This document shows, one piece after another, positions 58,512-64,000 of a stretch of DNA of 64,000 nucleotides. How positions within the stretch are numbered: position 1 is the stretch's first letter; the number at the start of each line of letters is the position of its first letter. A program made the translations under genes and the position numbers. The notes below the pieces were generated by a model. The model ran no database searches, was not told the origin of the DNA, and worked only from the letters and a program-made list of their open reading frames with translations. Origin of the DNA: Candidatus Obscuribacterales bacterium (lineage in GTDB: Bacteria; Cyanobacteriota; Vampirovibrionia; Obscuribacterales; Obscuribacteraceae); contig JAHBVO010000006.1 of the NCBI GenBank assembly GCA_019637435.1, positions 605,636-669,635 of the forward strand, given 5' to 3'.

Positions 58512-58612
58512 GGCCAATAGCCAGATGCAAGGACAAACCCAAGCAAAGAGAATAGAAACAGAAAAAGTGCTATCCGTTGAAGTAATTTGGAGATGGCATG
58601 CAACCGTTTCAT
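58418..58612 (-). CDS. Possible small two-helix membrane protein
   Basis: A 64-residue frame has MKRLHAISKLLQRIALFLFLFSLLGFVLASG and a second hydrophobic segment (TSVVCLVLLAVTTLFRYFTR). It overlaps the end of the deaminase-like pseudogene on the other strand. The ribosome binding site is poor. It could be real or a chance frame in decayed DNA. Confidence 0.35.
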   Translation of the reverse strand: MKRLHAISKLLQRIALFLFLFSLLGFVLASGYWPQPPINTSVVCLVLLAVTTLFRYFTRPNSEN

Positions 58613-58613
58613 C

Positions 58614-58842
58614 GTGAACTCAATTCGAGACCGTTTTACGTTACACTCACCATGAGTAAATTTCCACATCCTCTCGTACTTGCAAATCGGGGCCTTCGTC
58701 GAACTCGATGTCCGCGTATATCTCACTCATCGATATCGCGACCGTGTCCTCGTGTATGTCCAGCTCAGAGACTCGCTGCTACCAATCACTTGAACGGTCC
58801 ATTCATCATCGACCTTTCGAAATATTTCCAGTAGCTTTCTCG
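58614..58842 (-). pseudogene. 3' fragment of a Uma2-family gene (partial duplicate of 15,588-15,815)
   Basis: The DNA from about 58,614 to 58,842 matches the 3' third and downstream flank of the intact Uma2 gene, with scattered differences and small deletions. The C-terminal residues (DLQVREDVEIYSW region) are recognisable on the minus strand. The match ends abruptly at a TTTCTCGTTT sequence, where IS66-type coding begins. Confidence 0.85.
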
Positions 58843-58945
58843 TTTCGAGGTTTGCGCCAGGGTCTTCCGTTAGCCGCTGGATAACGTCGGTCAAATATGC
58901 CCAGGGCTCGACGCCATGCCGCCGACAAAGGGACTACATTTGAAG
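58843..58945 (-). pseudogene. IS66-family transposase C-terminal remnant
   Basis: On the minus strand, SLCRRHGVEPWAYLTDVIQR and LTEDPGANLET match the conserved end of IS66 transposases (CxxHGVxPWAYLTDVLxRL). Only about 33 residues remain. It is joined directly to the Uma2 fragment on one side; the other side lies near the end of the patatin gene. Confidence 0.8.
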
Positions 58946-59022
58946 TGCGATTGCCTTGTACGCGGCCGGTTAGCGCCGAGCTGCGCATCGAGGGCGCCTC
59001 CGCGAAGAACACATCGAAATAA

Positions 59023-60120
59023 TTATTTCAGGTCGTCGCTAAGAGCCAATCGAACGCCGCGCTTCTCAAGCGCCATTTTGAGTGCCGGCAAACAGTTGCG
59101 CGCCGCCTGTTTTCCAGCTTCCAGTGCTTTGATGGAATCGGAAGGTTTTGTCGATAACAAACCAATTCCTTCCACTTTTGGATGAATAACCATGTCGGCG
59201 TCACGCATCGCGGCATGGTCCTTATTAGCCAGCTCCAGCGTTATGATGCGGCTAGCGACACTTCCGACTTTCAAAAACTCTTCGATCGGTTGTTCGGTAA
59301 ATCGTTCGTCGATATTAACTGCGATAATAAAATTGGCACCAAGGATGGTGCGCGCTTCTTTCACCGGCAGATTGCAAATGACACCACCGTCGACGAACAA
59401 AGCATCGTCCATTCGTACAGGACGTTTCAAAACTGGTACAGCGGAACTGGCTTGCATAGCCAAAGCCAAGTCGCCCTTTGTGAACGCGTAAGGACTTCCG
59501 TTCACCAGGTTTAGTGCCACCGCGCAATACGGAATTTGCAAGTTTTCAATGTTTCTACGATCTTCGGGTAGCTGTTTAGTGATAAAACGCTTGAATCTGG
59601 TGCTTTTCTCGAGTCCATCAAACCGTTTTATTCCGAGTGCTCTTGGGACAAATTTTACTGGGGCGATTGCCACCTTGATGGGGATCGGAAGACCGACGAA
59701 AGCTTTCAGTACTTTATTTTTTCGCATTATGTCTTCGAGTGTATCGAGTGGCACGCCTGATGCATATAGCCCGCCCACAATCGAGCCGATACTGGTTCCC
59801 GCAATGCAGTCGATCGGGATGCCCGCTTCAGTCAGGACTTGGATGACGCCCACATGAGCTGCGCCTCTGGTTCCGCCTCCTCCCAAAACTAACCCAACAC
59901 GCGGAGTGCTCGGTCTGCTGGGCCTTTCGAGGGAAGCCTGATCGAGGAAATCCCCTAAACTGTCCTTATAGATTTGTCCGGGCAAGCTGATTCCACCAGG
60001 CATCACGAGAGAAACGTCTGTCTCCGCAGCGCACGCATCAGCACTAGCGGCGAAAGCGCACGCCAACATTAAAGTCAAAGCTGAGTGCCGCTTCGAGAAC
60101 AGTTTGTGATTAATTTGCAT
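59023..60120 (-). CDS. Patatin-like phospholipase, exported
   Basis: Patatin-family enzymes are serine lipid acyl hydrolases with a Ser-Asp dyad. The 365-residue protein has a signal peptide (MQINHKLFSKRHSALTLMLACAFAASADA) when started at 60,120. A TTG at 60,195 would add 25 residues and hide the signal peptide. The oxyanion hole is GGGGTRGAAHVG (about 80-91), the nucleophile motif GTSIG is at 108-112 (Ser110) and the catalytic DGG at 244-246. This is the RssA/NTE-like bacterial type. Likely acts in the periplasm or at the outer membrane. Both catalytic residues are intact. Confidence 0.92.
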   Translation of the reverse strand: MQINHKLFSKRHSALTLMLACAFAASADACAAETDVSLVMPGGISLPGQIYKDSLGDFLDQASLERPSRPSTPRVGLVLGGGGTRGAAHVGVIQVLTEAGIPIDCIAGTSIGSIVGGLYASGVPLDTLEDIMRKNKVLKAFVGLPIPIKVAIAPVKFVPRALGIKRFDGLEKSTRFKRFITKQLPEDRRNIENLQIPYCAVALNLVNGSPYAFTKGDLALAMQASSAVPVLKRPVRMDDALFVDGGVICNLPVKEARTILGANFIIAVNIDERFTEQPIEEFLKVGSVASRIITLELANKDHAAMRDADMVIHPKVEGIGLLSTKPSDSIKALEAGKQAARNCLPALKMALEKRGVRLALSDDLK

Positions 60121-60686
60121 CTTAAGCGCCTGGAAGGGTTGCCGTGTTCGTCGAAGCAGTTGAGACTCCGACTCCTTCAGGGTAACAGATGTCAACGACT
60201 ATTGAAGTTAACTAAGTCCACAAGTCTTGGTGATCGTGTTTCTTAGTCCAATTCCAGCACTTTTTAATTCAGTGAGATTTTTTATTGAGCACATCCCGAT
60301 TGCGTGCACCAGGTCGACTTGTGAAATGTTGTAGTGAATAGTGGCAGTAGCAAGATTTATTTGTGATTAGGTGAGGTCTCTTTGAGCGATTAGAACACCC
60401 AGATGAGTCCTAGCCCAAACTCAAAACGTTTTCTGGCCGACCGCAGTTCTTCCACGGCTGAGTCCACTTGAGACAAAGTTTTCTGCAGCGGCGCAAGTCT
60501 TTCTTGAGTAGTCTTGAGCTAAATGAACATAGGAGTTTTGCGGAGTCAAGCAGAGCGCTAAACGGCTTTCCCTGCCTGGCTTTACGGACCAAAGAATAGT
60601 CTTCAAAATGGTATAATTAGAGTGTAAGTTTCACTTGGCGAACAGGATTTGTTTCTCGCACCAACGTGCAGAGGAGAGTTTTTCGC
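60121..60686. other. Intergenic region with a coiled-coil gene remnant
   Basis: About 560 bases separate the divergent patatin and hypothetical genes. Both promoters should lie here. A start-less minus-strand coiled-coil frame at 60,390-60,522 is listed separately. Otherwise I see no RNA or repeat. Confidence 0.4.
60390..60522 (-). pseudogene. Start-less coiled-coil fragment
   Basis: Read on the minus strand after a TAG, the frame gives LKTTQERLAPLQKTLSQVDS, AVEELRSARKRFEFGLGLIW and VF, then TAA at 60,390-60,392. Heptad-like spacing and a hydrophobic end suggest it was once the tail of a protein with a coiled coil and an apolar end. No start or homologous gene was seen. It may be chance. Confidence 0.3.
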
Positions 60687-61337
60687 ATGGCAAAAACCAC
60701 GCTGGAACCGGGTTCTTTTAATATAGACTCGATTAGTTTTGACCTGACAAATTACGTTCAGAAGATCAAACAAAATGACAAATACGGTTGGCTCGATGAA
60801 GAGAAAGGGGTAGCAAATCTTCTCAGATTCAATTCAGAACGGGCGTCATGGACGTTCAAAGTAAATGAGCTTGACAAGGCGTCGCAGTTTTACGGCGAGC
60901 AATGCAGTGCCGCCGGTGGTGCCGTGCTGGTGCTGAAAAACATAGAGGTCGACGGGAGTGAAGCGCTTTATGGGATTTTCAAATATCGCGCCAAGCCAGG
61001 GCAAATGCCCCTGATGTACGTTGGAATAATCTGGATTCCGTTTGATAACTGCATTTATCAAATCAATGTTGAATCGCTGGAACAGGGGACCACAGGAACG
61101 CGCGAAGCCGCCATCATGCTGAAATTGGGCGACGATTGGCCGATGAGCGACGAACCAGCCGTCGTGGTCAAAACTGCTGAGGAATTGTTCTCACGGATGA
61201 GAAACGCCAAATTAAGAGTGCTGCCGTCGGATCGTGAGGAATACGATGAGCTGTTTCCTGAACATCCGCTGACGAAGGTGAGAGCGCGTCTGCAAAAGAT
61301 TCTTGACACAGTTAAGTTTGAAGCACCCAATAACTAG
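60687..61337 (+). CDS. Hypothetical soluble protein
   Basis: The 216-residue protein starts at 60,687, since GAGGAGA lies 9 bases upstream; an ATG at 60,666 has no ribosome binding site. It has no signal peptide or membrane helix. The N-terminal half (FNIDSISFDLTNYVQKIKQNDKYGWLDEEKGVANLLRF) and a following beta-rich core (YVGIIWIPFDNCIYQINVESLEQG) suggest a globular domain. The end is helical and acidic (MRNAKLRVLPSDREEYDELF). No family is recognised. Confidence 0.55.
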   Translation: MAKTTLEPGSFNIDSISFDLTNYVQKIKQNDKYGWLDEEKGVANLLRFNSERASWTFKVNELDKASQFYGEQCSAAGGAVLVLKNIEVDGSEALYGIFKYRAKPGQMPLMYVGIIWIPFDNCIYQINVESLEQGTTGTREAAIMLKLGDDWPMSDEPAVVVKTAEELFSRMRNAKLRVLPSDREEYDELFPEHPLTKVRARLQKILDTVKFEAPNN

Positions 61338-61391
61338 CCGGTATCATTGGCGGTGCCAAGAACATGAGCGCGTTTGCATTCCTGTTTTTGC

Positions 61392-62213
61392 TCATTTCGT
61401 TATCAAACGAAATTTGTTTCTCACATAATGAGTGCAACGCGGAAAAGTCTCTTCCAAGAATGGATTGCACGACATACCGGATATGGAAGAGAACAGTTCA
61501 GCGAACAGTTCGGCACGGTAATCAGTTTCGCTTCGGATGCAGAAGGGAAGTAAATCGAAGGCAGTTTCACTCAGATTCAATCGATCGGCCTGGTAGTAAT
61601 CCGCGAAAAGCAACGAGTCTGATCCGTGTACGCTGAAATCAACAGCATGACCAATCTCGTGTCCCAGCACACAGGCTTCATATCCGCCGCTGTCTGGCGA
61701 ACCATCGTCAGTTCGCGGCTCCTCAGCTATCAAAATCATTCGGAGCTGTTTGTAGCAAGCCCCACCAAGTGAGACATCCGCTTCCGAATTCAGAACCGCG
61801 AGGTTATGTCCGACGTACACTCGATATCCACGAAAAGCTAGGTATCTACTAATTTGCGGTGGCATGTCACCCAATGTCTGCTGAACCTTTGAGAAGAACT
61901 CATCACTGCAATAGCCAGATGTTCGGGCGAGTTGTTTTAAATGATGCCATCGCTCAAAGAACGCAATCACACTAATCAAGCCCGCTAGCGTCCAATGTCT
62001 AGCGAAAGATGGATGGTCAATTAGCAAACCAGTTGCCTGCCAAAACCTACCGTCGCCGCCTAAGCCGAGAAGCTGCATCAGCTGGGGAATCTGAGAGTAG
62101 TTAACTGCCATGGCAAGTAGAGCGCTAGTCGAAACGCCTAAAAGCAGACACAGGATAATCTGCACCCACAGGTGGTGCCAAACAATCTTGTCGGTTCTCG
62201 AAATCGTAAGCAC
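61392..62213 (-). CDS. Membrane-bound zinc metallopeptidase (gluzincin-like)
   Basis: Two membrane segments (about residues 15-40 and 74-86) precede a soluble zinc peptidase domain. The active-site motif is CVLGHEIGHAVDF with HEIGH at residues 185-189. A glutamate in YRAELFAELF (Glu235 or Glu239) can be the third zinc ligand, giving an HExxH...E gluzincin arrangement. It resembles M48-type or related membrane peptidases, but the sequence outside the motif is not familiar. The GTG start is uncertain: TATAAT lies only 4 bases upstream on the minus strand. Confidence 0.65.
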   Translation of the reverse strand: MLTISRTDKIVWHHLWVQIILCLLLGVSTSALLAMAVNYSQIPQLMQLLGLGGDGRFWQATGLLIDHPSFARHWTLAGLISVIAFFERWHHLKQLARTSGYCSDEFFSKVQQTLGDMPPQISRYLAFRGYRVYVGHNLAVLNSEADVSLGGACYKQLRMILIAEEPRTDDGSPDSGGYEACVLGHEIGHAVDFSVHGSDSLLFADYYQADRLNLSETAFDLLPFCIRSETDYRAELFAELFSSISGMSCNPFLEETFPRCTHYVRNKFRLITK

Positions 62214-62423
62214 GTGATTATAGGCTCTGACTTTGGCGGTAACGGAAGCGTAACTTCCAGATTACTACGACTCAGTCGCGAGAGCCAATGGTTCGGGACG
62301 GATGCGCGGCTGCACTGAAGTGCTCAGATTTTATGCACTAAACGATTATGCTTTCAACGTCTCGCGACGCTCTATCATCCCAATTGGTCAAACTCTCGAG
62401 GCATCCTGTGCGGGTGAATGGAG
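62214..62423. other. Intergenic region
   Basis: About 210 bases separate two minus-strand genes. TATAAT on the minus strand (62,217-62,222) is the only promoter-like hexamer that I note. No hairpin terminator was seen downstream of the S41 gene. Confidence 0.35.
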
Positions 62424-63737
62424 CTAGGATTTTTTGGAAAACTGAGCTTCTAAAATATTTATAGCCGCATTGAGTTGCTTGTCTTTAGGAGAAGAAAGAT
62501 ACTCCTCAAAATGCTTTTGGTTAAGCCACCAACAGCCCTTACCCTCTTCGATCTCGCCCATTGAGACAGAAACAATCTCGTCGGGAGTAATCTCACCCTT
62601 GAAAATTTCGCCAGACGGAGTGAGGTACTCTCGCCCCTTAGTATGGAAGATGCGCTGGGAAGTTAGCTTGTACACATATGTGTAAGGTCGCAGCATTCCC
62701 TTCGTTTTTTCACCGACCAGAATGGCTCTTCTCGTTTGTTGAAGAGCGGCTAACAGAAGCTCAACGTTCCCGTAATTCTCTTTGCTAACCAAAACCACAA
62801 GCGGCATTCGAAATCTGGCACCACGAGATGCATCTATTTGATGAACGCCATCTTTGTCTCGATAACGCGCTATAACTCCAGAAGTTAAAAAGGCATCCGC
62901 GAGCTTTTGAGCTTCATCATGCCATAGCAAAAACGAATCGCAGCAACGCAAATCTAGAATTAGCCCACGGCAATTTCTGAATCTCTTCAATTCTCCCGTG
63001 AGTTCGTCTACAGGATGCAAGCCCAGGCATGCAGCATTAATATAGGCGATTCGCCCTTTCGTCATTCCGGTCGCAGCCGCAAAATTGTATTCATTCCAAC
63101 TGCGACTGCAATCAACCTTCCTTTTTTCACCACGGCGGAGCACCGTCAGCGATACCATCGTATCTGGTCGTCCCTGAAGCATCCTTGAAGCGTCTATTGA
63201 TGATTTGCCTTTCGCATCGATACCATCAACTTCAGTGATTATGTCTTCGGGCAAAAGCTTCGATTCGCCAGCAGCTGGGGAGTTCGCAAAAACAGACTCC
63301 ACAACAATACCGGCTTTAGTAGCTCTATGTATTACACCTATTCCTTTCGGAGAATAGTCCCAGTCATAGCTACACAAACGCATACCTGAAATCCAGAAAG
63401 TGCTATAGCAGGGAGGAGCCAGACTTGCTAACATCGTGTCTATGGCTTCAAACGCATCACTCGGAGTTTCAAGTTTTCCGTCATAGCGCCTCTTCCACCT
63501 GTTCCAATCTTGTCCGTGAAATGATTGGTCATAATAGACTTCCTTGATTGTTTTCCACGCGTTATCGTAAAGCTCTTGCGGACTTCTGTGGAACTCAATC
63601 GTGGTGTGAGATCTTAATCCAGTAGTGCCCAATGGATCCGGTTCAGAGTTGCGGCCATCGAGCCCATAGCTCGGAGCGGCAAACATAAGAAGTAGCGATG
63701 CCAATGCGATTAGAAGGATAGCATTCATCCTGAGCAT
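62424..63737 (-). CDS. S41-family (C-terminal processing protease-like) protein, probably non-catalytic
   Basis: This exported 437-residue protein has a signal peptide (MNAILLIALASLLLMFAAPSYG), a PDZ domain (about 130-205: GIGVIHRATKAGIVVESVFANSPA ... EVDGIDAKGK) and an S41 core (GRIAYINAACLGL, RGLILDLRCCDSFLL, PLVVLVSKENYGNVELLLAALQQTRRAILVGEKTKG). Active CtpA/Tsp proteases have S-A-S-E at the nucleophile position and a lysine in TFGKG. Here the Ser position is glycine (323, in NYGNVE) and the Lys position is methionine (348, in TKGML). The Ser-Lys dyad is therefore missing. I expect a pseudoprotease or adaptor. Confidence 0.8.
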   Translation of the reverse strand: MLRMNAILLIALASLLLMFAAPSYGLDGRNSEPDPLGTTGLRSHTTIEFHRSPQELYDNAWKTIKEVYYDQSFHGQDWNRWKRRYDGKLETPSDAFEAIDTMLASLAPPCYSTFWISGMRLCSYDWDYSPKGIGVIHRATKAGIVVESVFANSPAAGESKLLPEDIITEVDGIDAKGKSSIDASRMLQGRPDTMVSLTVLRRGEKRKVDCSRSWNEYNFAAATGMTKGRIAYINAACLGLHPVDELTGELKRFRNCRGLILDLRCCDSFLLWHDEAQKLADAFLTSGVIARYRDKDGVHQIDASRGARFRMPLVVLVSKENYGNVELLLAALQQTRRAILVGEKTKGMLRPYTYVYKLTSQRIFHTKGREYLTPSGEIFKGEITPDEIVSVSMGEIEEGKGCWWLNQKHFEEYLSSPKDKQLNAAINILEAQFSKKS

Positions 63738-63901
63738 GTCGTTACCTATCGAAATTGCAAGATTTCTTCATTACAGCACAGCCTCCTGAATAAAACCAAA
63801 ATCGAGCTTGAGCACACTAGCATCCAGCGCACTAGAAAATGGCCGCCCATTTCTGGACAAGGACTTAAGGTGTAAGCTCATAGAAGAACAGCGAGGATTT
63901 T
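63738..63901. mobile_element. Left end region of an IS3-family element
   Basis: TAAGGTGTAAGC at 63,866-63,877 matches the sequence near the decayed IS3 right end at 54,977-54,988, so this is likely the left end of the same IS type. GAGGATTTT just before 63,902 is the ribosome binding site. The outer terminal repeat is not resolved. Confidence 0.55.
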
Positions 63902-64000
63902 ATGAGCAGGAAACGACGAAACTTCAACTCCGAGTTTAAGGCGAAAGTAGCGCTGGATGCGCTTCGGGGCGAGCAGACGACGGCGGAACTAGCGAAAAAA
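63902..64000 (+). CDS. IS3-family OrfA transposase, partial (cut by window end)
   Basis: The first 33 codons encode MSRKRRNFNSEFKAKVALDA followed by LRGEQTTAELAKK, the typical start of the OrfA helix-turn-helix of IS3-family elements (F..EFKAKVALEAL.GE.T.AELA). The gene continues past the window, so the element may be intact. It is probably the same IS type as the remnant near 55 kb. Confidence 0.9.
   Translation, partial: MSRKRRNFNSEFKAKVALDALRGEQTTAELAKK

Noticed and set aside
60410..60606. Two overlapping 60-codon minus-strand frames
   Set aside because: A third, start-less frame has better coiled-coil character; these two look random.

Overview
The window looks like the chromosome of a free-living, Gram-negative-type bacterium of roughly balanced base composition. 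Evidence includes a lipobox lipoprotein, several signal peptides, a patatin-type lipase, electron transfer flavoprotein and a soluble PhoR/PhoB/PhoU cluster. The gene set, and an 8,562-codon secreted-toxin-like gene in particular, reminds me of Candidatus Obscuribacterales (Vampirovibrionia/Melainabacteria). That placement is inference and was not tested. I saw no tRNA, rRNA or CRISPR array.

Left part (1-16.3 kb) is mostly housekeeping and signalling. It holds gpmI on the minus strand, then a plus-strand run of histidine kinase, response regulator, phoU, holA, a LOG-family protein, rtcA, etfB and etfA that ends in a strong hairpin terminator. After that come a lysine/aspartate-rich repeat protein, an orphan OmpR-type regulator, a fused sugar acetyltransferase/ketoisomerase, a HigB/HigA toxin-antitoxin pair with twin palindromic operators, and a minus-strand operon msrBA - ECF sigma - anti-sigma. 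A Uma2-type nuclease gene follows.

The 16.3-22.3 kb stretch is an accessory zone of small, mostly exported proteins of unknown function. It also holds a truncated tyrosine recombinase with a broken tandem copy of part of it, an IS3-type transposase tail, and two tandem proteins that may be degenerate cyclase-fold (kynurenine-formamidase-like) paralogs.

The 22.4-48.1 kb stretch is one uninterrupted reading frame. It runs through an acidic N terminus, HEAT-like helical repeats, a YD/RHS-like beta-repeat region, helical repeats with annexin-like segments, a hydrophobic alanine/glycine region, and then a train of C-terminal modules. Those modules include a papain-like Cys-His-Asp set and five HExxH-type or degenerate metallopeptidase-like modules, some separated by a recurring DLAMR linker and some preceded by a recurring beta domain. 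I read it as a giant modular polymorphic-toxin-like or multi-protease protein.

The 48.3-59 kb stretch behaves like a recombination graveyard next to that gene. It contains a SAF-domain protein, a frameshifted nucleotidyltransferase-like pseudogene, tandem TPR proteins, a SUKH (SMI1/KNR4) immunity-type gene, a broken deaminase-like toxin tail, remnants of IS3 and IS66 transposases, a second decayed integrase and a partial copy of the Uma2 gene. The last part (59-64 kb) has a patatin-like lipase, an unknown cytosolic protein, a membrane zinc peptidase, an S41-family protein that has lost its catalytic dyad, and the start of an IS3-family element cut by the window edge.
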